Counted from the first letter of the stretch, positions 8,911 to 18,664 are shown. The stretch: 64,000 bases of DNA from Sphingobacterium deserti (GCF_000757725.1 NZ_JJMU01000033.1:1-64000), one strand, 5' to 3'. Program-made: numbers and translations. The notes: generated by a model not told the origin, from the letters alone.

Positions 8911-10827
8911 TTATTTATTAAATTCCTTCGCTCCTTCGATGATAGATTCCACCACAGTAGGGTCTTGTAAGGTAGACGTATCACCCAGATTTTGCGTTTC
9001 GCCCTCCGCTATTTTCCGTAAAATTCTACGCATAATTTTTCCGGAACGTGTTTTTGGTAGGTCAGCTACAAATTGGATAATATCAGGCTTGGCAATAGCG
9101 CCGATAAGGCGGGATATCGTTTGTAGGATATCTTTTCTGGTGCTTTCCGCATCAATATGATGATTAGCGATCACATAAGCATAAATTCCTTGTCCCTTTA
9201 CCGGATGCGGATATCCTACAATTGCAGACTCCACCACATCAGCATGCATGTTGATTGCATTTTCCACTTCGGCTGTGCCAATACGGTGCCCTGAAACGTT
9301 TAATACATCATCTACACGACCGGTTATTTTATAATAGCCCTCGGGATTTCTATAACATCCATCACCCGTAAAATACTTATCTGCATAGGTTGAAAAATAG
9401 GTTTGTTTGCAGCGTTCATGGTCACCCCAAGTCGTGCGCAACATCCCCGGCCAAGGAAATTTAATACACAGATTTCCAGAAACATCATTTCCTTCAATTT
9501 CTTGTCCCTGTTCGTCCATCAAGCAAGGTTGTACTCCTGGTAATGGCAACATGGCATAGCCTGGTATGGTGGGAGAGATACCCGCCAAAGCAGAAATTAA
9601 AATACCACCATTTTCGGTTTGCCACCATGTGTCTGCGATGGGGGCCTTTCCTTTGCCCACTTTATCATGATACCAATGCCAAGCCTCCTCGTTTATTGGC
9701 TCGCCTACAGATCCTAATTTCTTGATGCTGCTTAGGTCTTTGTCTGCGATAAACTCATCGCCAAAGGCCATTAATGAGCGTATGGCGGTAGGGGCGGTGT
9801 AGAGAATGTTTACTTTATGCTTTTCTACGATATCCCAAAGACGGCCAGCATCTGGATAAGTAGGCGTGCCCTCAAAAAGTACAGAAACAGCGCCCTGTGA
9901 TAGTGGGCCATAAACAATATAGCTATGGCCGGTGATCCAGCCTATATCTGCTGTACAGAAATAAACTTCCCCAGGCTGGTATTGAAATACATTGGAAAAG
10001 GTGTAACCGGTATAGACCATGTAACCACCTGTGGTATGGACCACGCCCTTAGGTTTACCAGTAGAGCCAGATGTGTAGAGGATAAACAAGGGGTCTTCAG
10101 CATCCATTTCTTCAGCTGGGCAAGGCGGATTGCCTTGTGTCTCTACCTTTTTTATTTCATCTTCCCACCACACATCGCGGCCCTTTATCATAGACACCGG
10201 CGTGCGTGTTCTTGTTAATACAATAACCCGTTCTACTGATTTACATTGCATCAAAGCATCATCGACAATAGACTTGAGCTCTAACACTTTGCCCGCCCGA
10301 AAGCCCCCATCTGAAGTCACAACAAGTTTGCACTCAGCATCGCTAATGCGGTCGGCAATAGATTGTGCGGAGAACCCGCCAAATACAACGGAATGGATAG
10401 CACCTATGCGTGCGCAGGCTAAAACGGCAATAACAAGCTCAGGCACCATCGGTAGATAGATGCATACCCTATCGCCTTTACTTATATTATTGTTTTTAAG
10501 TACATTCGCAAAAGTCTCTACTTTATCCAATAACTGCTTGTAAGTTAAAATGCGGTGTGCCTCATTTGGATCATTTGGTTCCCAGATAATGGCTGGCTTG
10601 TCACCCATATTATATATGTGACGATCCAGGCAGTTTTCAGTGATATTTACCTTTCCACCTTCAAACCATTTAATGTCAGGTTCGGAGAAGTTCCAGTTTA
10701 GGACATTCGTCCACTTCCTTTTCCAAAAGAATTTTTCTGCAATTTCTCCCCAAAATCCTTCTGGGTTTTCGACGCTATGCTTGTATGCGTCTTGATATTC
10801 CTCAAAACTTTTAATCTGTAGGTTCAT
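8911..10827 (-). CDS. acs: Acetyl-CoA synthetase (AMP-forming)
   Basis: 638 aa, close to the usual 650 of Acs. It activates acetate to acetyl-CoA through acetyl-AMP in the cytoplasm. Visible motifs are the N-terminal ACAS domain, the adenylate P-loop YTSGSTGKPKG (residues 251-261), the WWQTENGG motif and the C-terminal KTRSGKIMRR, whose Lys597 is the catalytic, acetylation-regulated lysine. The start codon is backed by homologous N-terminal length. It is divergent from the UbiA-like gene with a 173-bp shared upstream region and is probably monocistronic. Confidence 0.97.
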   Translation of the reverse strand: MNLQIKSFEEYQDAYKHSVENPEGFWGEIAEKFFWKRKWTNVLNWNFSEPDIKWFEGGKVNITENCLDRHIYNMGDKPAIIWEPNDPNEAHRILTYKQLLDKVETFANVLKNNNISKGDRVCIYLPMVPELVIAVLACARIGAIHSVVFGGFSAQSIADRISDAECKLVVTSDGGFRAGKVLELKSIVDDALMQCKSVERVIVLTRTRTPVSMIKGRDVWWEDEIKKVETQGNPPCPAEEMDAEDPLFILYTSGSTGKPKGVVHTTGGYMVYTGYTFSNVFQYQPGEVYFCTADIGWITGHSYIVYGPLSQGAVSVLFEGTPTYPDAGRLWDIVEKHKVNILYTAPTAIRSLMAFGDEFIADKDLSSIKKLGSVGEPINEEAWHWYHDKVGKGKAPIADTWWQTENGGILISALAGISPTIPGYAMLPLPGVQPCLMDEQGQEIEGNDVSGNLCIKFPWPGMLRTTWGDHERCKQTYFSTYADKYFTGDGCYRNPEGYYKITGRVDDVLNVSGHRIGTAEVENAINMHADVVESAIVGYPHPVKGQGIYAYVIANHHIDAESTRKDILQTISRLIGAIAKPDIIQFVADLPKTRSGKIMRRILRKIAEGETQNLGDTSTLQDPTVVESIIEGAKEFNK

Positions 10828-11000
10828 ATTATGTGGTGCAAAATAATTTTACTTATTCAATAAAGACATCTATTTATCTGTATATGTCTGTTATGAATAC
10901 GTATAAGCTAATTTAGTTTTTTTTGCCATGAATGCCAATCTTTTTGTCGGATAATTGATGCCTGTAAAGGCACATTAGCTAACTATTGGTATATTTAGCT

Positions 11001-11873
11001 ATGAATGCGTTGCGGCAAAGCTATTACTTCCTTATCCATACGAACTTGCTTATCGCGGGAGCAGCAATGGCCCAGTGTGCATTAACCTATCTTTTTTTTA
11101 ATGTGCCGTTCGACTACGCGATGATAGCGATCGAGGGTTCCGCTACCTTGGTATTATACAACTTCAGTTTGCTCCTTTCACGACCCAAAGATCCAAGCAA
11201 GTCCATATATAAACGAACTCGCTGGGTATTTAAGAATGAATGGGTGCTATGGTTGAATAGCTTGATAGCCATCTTGATTTTGGGCTATTCGGTTTTCTAT
11301 ATACATTTCTACAGCCTCCTCTTTTTGGGCGCGATTGGCTTATTTAGCATCGCCTATTCTTTTCCGGTGTTTCCCTATCAGGGGAAGAAGGTAGGCCTGA
11401 GGCAGTTGCCAGCGATGAAGATATTTCATATTGCGCTCGTGTGGACATTGAGTTCAGTTTGTCTTCCAGCTTTCGAGTTATTCCTGAACGATGTACATAT
11501 CGATAGCCATCGTTTGGTGCTACTGTTCGCACTTAAGTTTATTTTTCTACTTATATGTACATTGCCCTTCGATATTCGAGACATCAAACAAGATTCTTAT
11601 TACCACTTAAAAACCATACCTAATATCATTGGTGCGCAACGCGCTATCCGATTGTGTTACATGTTGTTGGGTTTGCATAGCTTTTTTGTAGCGTTGACGA
11701 TATTTCCACTGCCTCTTAAATTAGGAATTCTTAGCACAAATTTTTTGATAGGAATTACATTGCGCACGGTAGTTTTTCGCAATGCTGACCGGTACCACAA
11801 TGCGTATCTGTTAGATTTTGCATTGGTGGTACAGTTCATTATGGTTTTCTTCGCTTTTAGACTATTTGATTAA
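11001..11873 (+). CDS. UbiA-like prenyltransferase-family integral membrane protein
   Basis: 290 aa with about eight hydrophobic helices. The second Asp-rich motif of UbiA prenyltransferases is clear (PFDIRDIKQDSYYHLKTIP), followed by NIIGAQRA. The first Asp-rich motif is degenerate: the matching region reads YNFSLLLSRPKD and not NDxxDxxxD. Start 11001 (MNALRQ) is the first ATG; an upstream TTG at 10986 is less likely. Its 3' end overlaps the convergent dehydrogenase gene by 17 bp. The substrate is unknown, and the weak first motif could mean loss of activity or an unusual donor. This family is common in Bacteroidota as an unassigned membrane protein. Confidence 0.7.
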   Translation: MNALRQSYYFLIHTNLLIAGAAMAQCALTYLFFNVPFDYAMIAIEGSATLVLYNFSLLLSRPKDPSKSIYKRTRWVFKNEWVLWLNSLIAILILGYSVFYIHFYSLLFLGAIGLFSIAYSFPVFPYQGKKVGLRQLPAMKIFHIALVWTLSSVCLPAFELFLNDVHIDSHRLVLLFALKFIFLLICTLPFDIRDIKQDSYYHLKTIPNIIGAQRAIRLCYMLLGLHSFFVALTIFPLPLKLGILSTNFLIGITLRTVVFRNADRYHNAYLLDFALVVQFIMVFFAFRLFD

Positions 11874-12792
11874 ATGCAATGATTTTATCTGCCAGGATAG
11901 CCGATAGCTTATAGTAACTTTCGAAGGTCCAGCCCGCAACATGCGGACTTAGCAATACGTTATCACGGCTGATCAGGTCGTCAAACCAAGCTTGCTCGCT
12001 CAGGGCTGGGAATTTTTCAACAGGCAAAACATCAAACGCTGCGCCCAGAATTTTTCCATTATCCAGGTAATGTAACACAGCTGAAATGTCAGCAATGCCG
12101 CCGCGCGCGCCCATCAAAAAGAATATTGGCTTTCGGAAATGGAAAAGGTATTCCCTGTCGACCATACCTTTTGTTTCGCGGGTGAGTGGAATGTGAAAAC
12201 TAACTATGTCTGCAAGTTTTACTACTTCTTCCATAGAGACTTCTCGCGCGTACTGATCGGAAAATCCAGTCTTGTATTTATCATACGCAATAATTTGAAC
12301 ATCAAAACCGGACAGCTTTTTGGCCATAGCTTGGCCGTTATGGCCATAACCGATAAGCGCCACCGTTCGGCCTTTGAGTTCGTAACCTCTATTTTCTTCT
12401 CTAAGCCACTGCTGCTTGCAGATTTCGCGATGGCCCCGATTTAGATTGTTCATTAAACTTAAAAGCATGCCTATCATATGTTCGCCTACGGCATCTCGGT
12501 TGCCTTCATTTGCCGGGATAAGTGTTATTCCCTTCGTACGTGCATAGTCTTCATCAATATTATCCATTCCCGCACCTGCGCGTGCTATAAATTGCAGGTT
12601 TGTAGCTTTATCAATAAAGTCCTTATCGACCTGAAATTTAGAGCGTATGATGAGTCCTGTATACTTACTAACGACTTGTTCGGCTTTCGTTTTATTACAT
12701 TCTGGTTGGTAGTCAAAACGGATAGCTGCGCCTTCCAATTTCTCCAGCAGTACCTCATGTACATCATCAACGATTAAAATAGATTTTTGCAT
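11857..12792 (-). CDS. D-2-hydroxyacid dehydrogenase (phosphoglycerate dehydrogenase-like)
   Basis: 311-aa NAD-dependent dehydrogenase. The catalytic domain starts at the N terminus, and the nucleotide-binding motif VALIGYGHNGQ lies at residues 144-154. A GARGG motif supplies Arg230, and SPHVAGWT supplies the catalytic His284. There is no C-terminal ACT domain, so it is not a full-length SerA. The ATG overlaps the stop of the upstream FAD monooxygenase gene by one base (TAATG), which suggests translational coupling. The substrate is not predictable; reduction of a 2-keto acid is the family role. Confidence 0.85.
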   Translation of the reverse strand: MQKSILIVDDVHEVLLEKLEGAAIRFDYQPECNKTKAEQVVSKYTGLIIRSKFQVDKDFIDKATNLQFIARAGAGMDNIDEDYARTKGITLIPANEGNRDAVGEHMIGMLLSLMNNLNRGHREICKQQWLREENRGYELKGRTVALIGYGHNGQAMAKKLSGFDVQIIAYDKYKTGFSDQYAREVSMEEVVKLADIVSFHIPLTRETKGMVDREYLFHFRKPIFFLMGARGGIADISAVLHYLDNGKILGAAFDVLPVEKFPALSEQAWFDDLISRDNVLLSPHVAGWTFESYYKLSAILADKIIAFNQIV

Positions 12793-13952
12793 TACTTTTT
12801 GTTAATAGACATAAAATCTTCCTTCAGTAATTTTTGCAACTGAATTTGTTTGATTTTTTCCGGCAGCATACGCATAGCTGTATTCCTGATCGTGATAAAC
12901 AATGGGTTGTCCCATTGGGCGATCTTGCCTATTTGCCACGAGGTATTTGTGATATAGCGGGTGCGCTGCAGCCGGCGGCGGTTGAAGTTTTTAAAAGCAT
13001 CCACGAAGTCGGGCTTATGGCGCAGCTCATCGACAAGAACTGCGACGTCTTCAATCGCCTGACAGGCGCCCTGCCCTAAGTTAGGCGTGGTAGCATGCCC
13101 AGCATCGCCAATATAGAGTATGCGGCCGTCAGCAAGATTGTCCAATGGCTTTATATCGATAATATCGTTCCACAGAAGGTCTTCATCTGACGTATGTGCC
13201 AATATCTCACTAACATCGGAATGGTAGGTGCTAAAGTGCTTTTGTAGATCTGCGACGCGATAGTTTCGGTAGGTATTGCTATTGGGCGCGGCATTGATAC
13301 AGGCATACCAATAAAGCTTGTTATTGACTAGCGGTGTCATGCCAAAGCGGCCTTTCGCTCCCCATGTTTCCGAACCTCGTTTAATATTGACTGAGCTATT
13401 GTCTATAACAGCGCGCCAGCAGGTATAGCCAGAATACCGCGGTTTCGAGGAGGGAATCATTTGCTGACGAATAGGCGACTTAACGCCGTCGGCTACAATT
13501 AATGCGTCCGCTTCCACGCTACTTCCGTCAGTAAAATTGATGACGACTGTTCTGTCCTTTTTACGAACATGTGTAGCCTCTTTCCCTAAGTTGAGCGTGT
13601 CTGCTGGCAGCTGTGCCAATAAAAATTGATGGAGGTCGCCGCGATGGATAGAAAAGTTTTTTTGATGATAGTTTTGGGTGATATCTCCCGTTGATGGCGT
13701 TACCAAAACCCTTCCGTCTTGGTCGAGAATATTGTAGGAAGGAAGAAAGTGTCCGATCTGCTCAACGCCTTCGCGGAGGCCGAGGTAGTCAAACGCTTGC
13801 ATGGCATTGGCCGCTAGTCCAAATCCAGCGCCGATCCCGCGCAATAACTGTACGCGTTCAAAGACTTGTGCGCGAATGCCAAGTTTATGCAATCCTATTG
13901 CTGCGGTCAATCCGGCAACGCCTCCGCCTATAATTGCTACCTTCGACTCCAT
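12792..13952 (-). CDS. FAD-dependent monooxygenase (PHBH fold)
   Basis: 386-aa flavoprotein. The FAD-binding GxGxxG variant VAIIGGGVAGLTAAIGL is at residues 5-21, the RG/GxG region IGAGFGLAANAM follows, and the second FAD motif LYIGDAGHATTPNLGQGA is near residue 284. It resembles aromatic or TetX-like hydroxylases. It lies 9 bp downstream of rsmA and overlaps the downstream dehydrogenase by one base, so the three genes form an operon. No substrate can be assigned. A TetX-type role is possible but not supported by any diagnostic residue I can see. Confidence 0.85.
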   Translation of the reverse strand: MESKVAIIGGGVAGLTAAIGLHKLGIRAQVFERVQLLRGIGAGFGLAANAMQAFDYLGLREGVEQIGHFLPSYNILDQDGRVLVTPSTGDITQNYHQKNFSIHRGDLHQFLLAQLPADTLNLGKEATHVRKKDRTVVINFTDGSSVEADALIVADGVKSPIRQQMIPSSKPRYSGYTCWRAVIDNSSVNIKRGSETWGAKGRFGMTPLVNNKLYWYACINAAPNSNTYRNYRVADLQKHFSTYHSDVSEILAHTSDEDLLWNDIIDIKPLDNLADGRILYIGDAGHATTPNLGQGACQAIEDVAVLVDELRHKPDFVDAFKNFNRRRLQRTRYITNTSWQIGKIAQWDNPLFITIRNTAMRMLPEKIKQIQLQKLLKEDFMSINKK

Positions 13953-13961
13953 GGATATATA

Positions 13962-14741
13962 TTATAGCACCGCGCTGATTTCTCTTGTAAGGCTTTCAAA
14001 GTCGGCTACGGAAAGGCGCTCAGCGCGCAATTCATATAGTGGGTTATCACTCATTTTGTCCTTTGGAACAACGGCTGATAGCGAATTGCGCAGTGTTTTG
14101 CGACGCTGATTAAAGGAAGCTTTGACAACCCTCCAAAATAATTTTTCGTCGCAATCTAGCGTATCCCGTTTGTTCCTGGTCATCTGCATCACACCGGAAA
14201 GTACTTTCGGCGGCGGATTAAATGCGCCGGCTTTGACGGTGAAAAGGTATTGCACATCGTAGTAAGCTTGTAAAAAAACGCTTAAAATTCCATATTCTTT
14301 GCTTCCCGGTTTCGCCACACAACGCTCGGCGACTTCTTTTTGAAACATACCCACCATTTGCACGACGCGGTGTCGCTCGTCTAAAATCTTGAAAAGGATC
14401 TGGGAGGAAATATTATAAGGGAAATTACCAATGATAGCCATCGGAGACTCAAAATGCTGTCCGAAATCCAGATTTAGAAAGTCGCCGTGTATAAGTCGAT
14501 GCGCTAACTGTGGGTATCTATCTGCCAAATAACGTATAGATTCATCATCGATATCAATAAGCCAAGTTTCGTAAGCATCCTTTTCCAACAAAAAATCAGA
14601 CAAAACACCCATACCCGGACCTACCTCCAAAACTTGTCTGAAGCCTAGTGCCGGATCCAATGCTTCCACGATTTTCTGGGCTGCACCCTTGTCGTTTAGA
14701 AAATGTTGTCCGAGATGTTTTTTTGCGCGTACTGTACTCAT
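13962..14741 (-). CDS. rsmA: 16S rRNA (adenine(1518)-N6/adenine(1519)-N6)-dimethyltransferase
   Basis: 259 aa, normal for KsgA/RsmA, which dimethylates two adenines in helix 45 of 16S rRNA. The N-terminal KKHLGQHFLND signature, the SAM motif VLEVGPGMGVLSDFLL and the catalytic GNFPYNISSQI (NFPY in place of the more common NLPY) are present. It is first in the minus-strand operon with the monooxygenase and dehydrogenase genes. It diverges from pdxA over a 202-bp gap; rsmA-pdxA linkage is common in bacteria. Confidence 0.97.
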   Translation of the reverse strand: MSTVRAKKHLGQHFLNDKGAAQKIVEALDPALGFRQVLEVGPGMGVLSDFLLEKDAYETWLIDIDDESIRYLADRYPQLAHRLIHGDFLNLDFGQHFESPMAIIGNFPYNISSQILFKILDERHRVVQMVGMFQKEVAERCVAKPGSKEYGILSVFLQAYYDVQYLFTVKAGAFNPPPKVLSGVMQMTRNKRDTLDCDEKLFWRVVKASFNQRRKTLRNSLSAVVPKDKMSDNPLYELRAERLSVADFESLTREISAVL

Positions 14742-14943
14742 ATTCTTTGTTTGTACAAAGATACTATTTTTTACTTTCTGGTCTTAGCGGCTCCAGCGGT
14801 AACGCCTTTTGGTATTCAACTTCCTTGGCGGAGGATTACGGAGCGTCGGCATCTTTCGATTGTGGAGATTAGCGTGCAGCTGTCTACAGGAGACACTTTT
14901 TTATTAGCCTAAAATTTGTAATTTTGATTTAAAGCTTGAAAAA

Positions 14944-15999
14944 ATGAGTGAAAAACTGAAAATTGGTATTACCATAGGGGATGTTAACGGAATAGGGTTA
15001 GAAGTGGTCATTAAATCGTTAATGGATAGCCGTGTGTTTGAATTCTTTACGCCTATTGTTTATGGTAATACAAAAGTTGCTTCTTTTCATCGCAAAGCGA
15101 TTGGGATTCAGGATTTCAGCTTTAACGTCATCAATAGCGCTGATCAAGCCAATCCGAAACGTGCCAACATGATAAATTGCTGGCAAGAGGATGTAAAAAT
15201 AACGCTTGGCGAGGAGAATGAGATAGGAGGGAAATATGCGTTTTTATCATTAGATAAAGCCGTGGAAGACCTTAATGCCGGTCGCATAGATGCACTTGTC
15301 ACAGCACCTATTAACAAGCACAATATACAGCAAGAAGGATTTAATTTCCCAGGCCATACAGAATTTTTGCAAGCAAAGTCGGCGGCGGGCGACGTTTTAA
15401 TGTTTATGATCGCGGACGAACTCCGTATTGGAGTGGTAACAGGGCATATTCCAGTAAAGGATATAGCAACGTCCGTTACGAAGGAGGCTATTGTAGCGAA
15501 ATTAAAGATGATGCATGACAGTTTAAAAAAAGACTTTTGGATTCAAAAGCCGAAAATAGCGGTCTTGGGGCTTAATCCACATGCGGGAGATAATGGATTG
15601 ATCGGCACGGAAGACGAAGAGATTGTTAAACCGGCCATCGAGCAAGCTAAAGCGGAAGGCGTTTTCTGTTTTGGCCCCTATCCGGCTGACGGCTTTTTTG
15701 CAAGCGAAACGTATACGAAGTTTGACGGCGTCTTGGCGATGTACCACGATCAGGGACTTATTCCATTTAAACATATAGCTTCCCGTAAGGGCGTAAATTT
15801 TACTGCTGGCCTTCCCATCGTGCGTACCTCTCCAGATCATGGAACAGGATATGACATCGCCGGGAAAAATATAGCTTCGCATGAATCTTTCTTAGAAGCA
15901 ATCTTTGCAGCCGTACATATCGTTGAAAGGCGCCGGGAACAAGCGGAGCTTACGGCGAACCCACTTGCATTTCGAAGATTGTCAAAGGATCGGGATTAA
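14944..15999 (+). CDS. pdxA: 4-hydroxythreonine-4-phosphate dehydrogenase
   Basis: 351 aa, cytoplasmic enzyme of vitamin B6 synthesis that oxidises 4-phosphohydroxy-L-threonine. Family motifs are ITIGDVNGIG at the N terminus, APINKHNIQ, the metal-site GHTEFL, MYHDQGLIPFKHI and the end motif RTSPDHGTGYDIAGK. The start at 14944 gives the standard N terminus. It is followed by a 517-bp repeat-rich gap, so it is probably transcribed alone. Confidence 0.97.
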   Translation: MSEKLKIGITIGDVNGIGLEVVIKSLMDSRVFEFFTPIVYGNTKVASFHRKAIGIQDFSFNVINSADQANPKRANMINCWQEDVKITLGEENEIGGKYAFLSLDKAVEDLNAGRIDALVTAPINKHNIQQEGFNFPGHTEFLQAKSAAGDVLMFMIADELRIGVVTGHIPVKDIATSVTKEAIVAKLKMMHDSLKKDFWIQKPKIAVLGLNPHAGDNGLIGTEDEEIVKPAIEQAKAEGVFCFGPYPADGFFASETYTKFDGVLAMYHDQGLIPFKHIASRKGVNFTAGLPIVRTSPDHGTGYDIAGKNIASHESFLEAIFAAVHIVERRREQAELTANPLAFRRLSKDRD

Positions 16000-16516
16000 C
16001 GCTTTCTTTCTTCTGAATTGCTTTTTCCAACGCGCATCTCTTCCGTCCTAAGCTCGGATAGGGCGTTCCTTTTGCAGGGGTGGGAAGTGAAAAGTGAAAA
16101 GTAAAAAGTAAAAATTAAAAAGTTAGAAGTGAAAAGTGAAAAGTGAAAAGTGAAAAGTGAGAAACGAAGAATCGCGGTTTTGACTCGGTAAACCTTATTC
16201 GCACGAATTGACCTCATAAAAATCACACATCAAAAGCAAGTTATGTAGGGTATGAACCGACTGTTGGTAGGTCGGATATTTTTTATAATTGCTGCAGGTG
16301 TACGAACACGAAGGAGCCGAACTCATTCCAGATATTTTAATATATATATATATGACCATGATGGAAGCATTCTAGGAAAACTTTCTCCTTACGCATTACG
16401 CATTACACTGTACGCACTGCCCAACACGCTGCCCCTTCTTCACTTTATCGCCCATTTTCTACCAAATAATCCTTATTTTTGCTGGCTGATAGGTTCCGGC
16501 CTACGAGAAGATTGCT
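16000..16516. repeat. Gene-free gap with several repeat tracts
   Basis: There is no credible gene in these 517 bp. Three repeat types are visible. At 16041-16074 a TTCCGTCCTAAGC...AGGGCGTTCCTTTTG segment is an inverted, diverged partial copy of the palindromic element at 41225-41326. At 16083-16161 there is an AAAAGTG/AAAAGTA tandem tract. At 16390-16420 there are TACGCAT words like those at the window start. A TA dinucleotide run (TATATATATATAT) lies near 16342-16352. Two small frames across this region reflect the repeats only. Confidence 0.8.
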
Positions 16517-17935
16517 ATGCGAGAATACTTACAACATCCTATTTTTCAAATAATCAGAGATTTAGCGGATACTGAGAAAATTGAGTGCTTTGTTATTGGC
16601 GGGTATGTGCGTGACCGGATTATGGGAAGGCCATTTAACAATGATGTGGATATTGTGGTATTGGGAAGTGGGATAGACTTCGCTACTAAGTTGGGCGAAA
16701 TATTAAAAACCAAAGTTGCCGTTTATAAAAGCTTTGGTACAGCAATGCTTGTCCATGATCACATTAATATCGAGTTTGTCGGTGCTCGTAAGGAATCTTA
16801 CCGCTCGAATTCTAGAAACCCGATCGTGGAAGATGGAACGTTAGAGGATGATCAGAATCGGCGGGATTTCACAATTAATGCTATGGCATTTAGTTTGAAT
16901 GGCACAACCTTCGGGGAGTTGGTTGATCCATTTGATGGGGTGAAGGATATTGAGCAGCGCATCATTCGAACACCCTTAGATCCGGCCATTACCTTTTCTG
17001 ATGATCCGCTCCGTATGATGCGCGCTATACGCTTTGCTACGCAACTAGGTTTTAAGATAGATGTGCAGGCCATACTTGCTATCTCAGCCTATGCGGACCG
17101 TATCAAAATAATCTCCAAAGAGCGAATTACGGACGAGCTCAACAAGATTATTCAATCGCCAAAACCTTCCATTGGCTTTCGTTACTTATTTGATACAGGC
17201 CTACTACCTCTGATTTTCCCGGCTATGCAAAATTTGCACGGCGTCGACATCATCGACGGACGTGGACACAAAGATAATTTCTACCATACACTGGAGGTGC
17301 TGGATAATGTGGCATCTTTATCAACCGATTTATGGCTGCGATGGGCAGCAATTATGCATGATATTGCCAAGCCTGCAACTAAAAGGTATGATAAAAAGGT
17401 GGGCTGGACATTCCACGGTCATGAAGATAGGGGCGCTAAAATGGTACCCAAGCTATTTGCTGAGCTCAAATTACCGCTAAACGAAAAGATGAAGTTCGTT
17501 CAAAAGCTGGTACAGCTTCACCTGCGGCCAATTGTGTTGGCGCAAGATATCGTGACGGATTCGGCAGTGAGAAGGTTACTATTTGATGCCGGCGACGACG
17601 TGGATGCATTGATGATGCTATGTCATGCAGACGTAACCACGAAAAATGAATTTAAAAAGCGGAAGTACAGGGATAACTTTGAGTTGGTTAAGCAGAAACT
17701 TAAAGACGTTGAAGAACGCGATCAGATACGAAATTGGCAGCCTCCGGTTTCTGGAGAAGACATTATGCGGCTTTTTGATCTTAACCCTGGACGAACGATT
17801 GGTATAATAAAAAATGCTATGCGGGAAGCAATCCTTGAAGGAGAGATTGCAAATAGCAGAGAAGACGCCCTCAAGTACGTTGCGCAAAAAGGAGAGAGCT
17901 TGGGATTGCAACTTAAGAACGCAGGCGTGTTATAA
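16517..17935 (+). CDS. cca: tRNA nucleotidyltransferase / poly(A) polymerase family with HD domain (CCA-adding type)
   Basis: 472-aa class II nucleotidyltransferase. The head carries IGGYVRDRIMG (GG at 28-29, RD at 32-33) and the metal pair NNDVDIVVLG (Asp43, Asp45). The RRDFTINAMA and RNA-binding domains follow. An HD-type domain lies in the C-terminal half (DNFYHTLEVLDN, MHDIAKPATKR, FHGHEDRGA). It adds or repairs the 3' CCA of tRNAs; the HD region suggests extra phosphohydrolase activity. A poly(A) polymerase role cannot be ruled out from sequence. Confidence 0.92.
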   Translation: MREYLQHPIFQIIRDLADTEKIECFVIGGYVRDRIMGRPFNNDVDIVVLGSGIDFATKLGEILKTKVAVYKSFGTAMLVHDHINIEFVGARKESYRSNSRNPIVEDGTLEDDQNRRDFTINAMAFSLNGTTFGELVDPFDGVKDIEQRIIRTPLDPAITFSDDPLRMMRAIRFATQLGFKIDVQAILAISAYADRIKIISKERITDELNKIIQSPKPSIGFRYLFDTGLLPLIFPAMQNLHGVDIIDGRGHKDNFYHTLEVLDNVASLSTDLWLRWAAIMHDIAKPATKRYDKKVGWTFHGHEDRGAKMVPKLFAELKLPLNEKMKFVQKLVQLHLRPIVLAQDIVTDSAVRRLLFDAGDDVDALMMLCHADVTTKNEFKKRKYRDNFELVKQKLKDVEERDQIRNWQPPVSGEDIMRLFDLNPGRTIGIIKNAMREAILEGEIANSREDALKYVAQKGESLGLQLKNAGVL

Positions 17936-18000
17936 GTTTTTTAAAAATTATTGTATTTTTATCTTTTGATTGATGAAATACTAAAACGATAAGATTAAGA

Positions 18001-18597
18001 ATGGCTATTTACAGATTTCGAGTAACTTTTGAGGACTACGAGGATATATATCGGGAAATTGACATGCCGTCCAGAGCGACTTTTTTAGAGCTGCACGAGG
18101 CTATACACAATTCCACCGGCTACAGATCCGATGTTTCTTCTTCATTCTATGTGAGTAATGACCAGTGGAAGAAAGGCACAGAAATATCGTTGCTACCATC
18201 GCAGCGCAAAGCAGAGACGGGTGTGCTTACTATGGAAGCTATCCGTTTAAGTAAGTTTATCGATGATCCACACCAAAAATTCTATTACGTATATAACTTC
18301 GATAGACCCTATGATTTTCACGTCGAATTAGTGAAGATTTTGAAAGAGGAAGATGGCAAAATCTACCCATTAATTTCTAAAACAGTCGGCGAAGCTCCTA
18401 AAAATGCATCAGCATCTGCCTTTCCGCTATCAACTGGAATTGATGATGAGGATGACGACGAAGATGATGTAGTGGCTGATGAAACAGAGTATGGAGTGGA
18501 TGATGAAGAGGAGTTTGATATGTTTGATGACGAGGGGAGCGAAGGCGATAGTGAAGAGCAATCCCAAAAATCAAACGGTTACGAAGATGAATTTTAG
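18001..18597 (+). CDS. Plasmid pRiA4b ORF-3-like protein with acidic C-terminal tail
   Basis: 198 aa. The N-terminal about 135 residues match the pRiA4b ORF-3-like family (YRFRVTFEDYEDIYREIDMP, then FLELHEAIHNSTGY). Despite a database name linked to IS1096, no transposase or other IS part is nearby, so it is probably a chromosomal protein. Residues from about 137 on are an almost continuous Asp/Glu tail (DDEDDDEDDVV and more), likely disordered. It is upstream of miaA, separated by a strong terminator. Function unknown. Confidence 0.75.
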   Translation: MAIYRFRVTFEDYEDIYREIDMPSRATFLELHEAIHNSTGYRSDVSSSFYVSNDQWKKGTEISLLPSQRKAETGVLTMEAIRLSKFIDDPHQKFYYVYNFDRPYDFHVELVKILKEEDGKIYPLISKTVGEAPKNASASAFPLSTGIDDEDDDEDDVVADETEYGVDDEEEFDMFDDEGSEGDSEEQSQKSNGYEDEF

Positions 18598-18625
18598 GAA
18601 GTTCACAAAGCATATATGATTATAG

Positions 18626-18656
18626 ATACCTTAAGTTAATCGCTTAAGGTATTTTT
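18626..18656 (+). terminator. Rho-independent terminator before miaA
   Basis: ATACCTTAAG (18626-18635) pairs perfectly with CTTAAGGTAT (18643-18652), with a 7-nt loop and a T-run immediately after. It lies 28 bp after the pRiA4b-like gene, so miaA needs its own promoter or read-through. Confidence 0.85.
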
Positions 18657-18664
18657 ATGAGCGC

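Noticed and set aside
18001..18597. Reading of the pRiA4b-like gene as part of an insertion sequence
   Set aside because: No transposase or terminal inverted repeats were seen around it.
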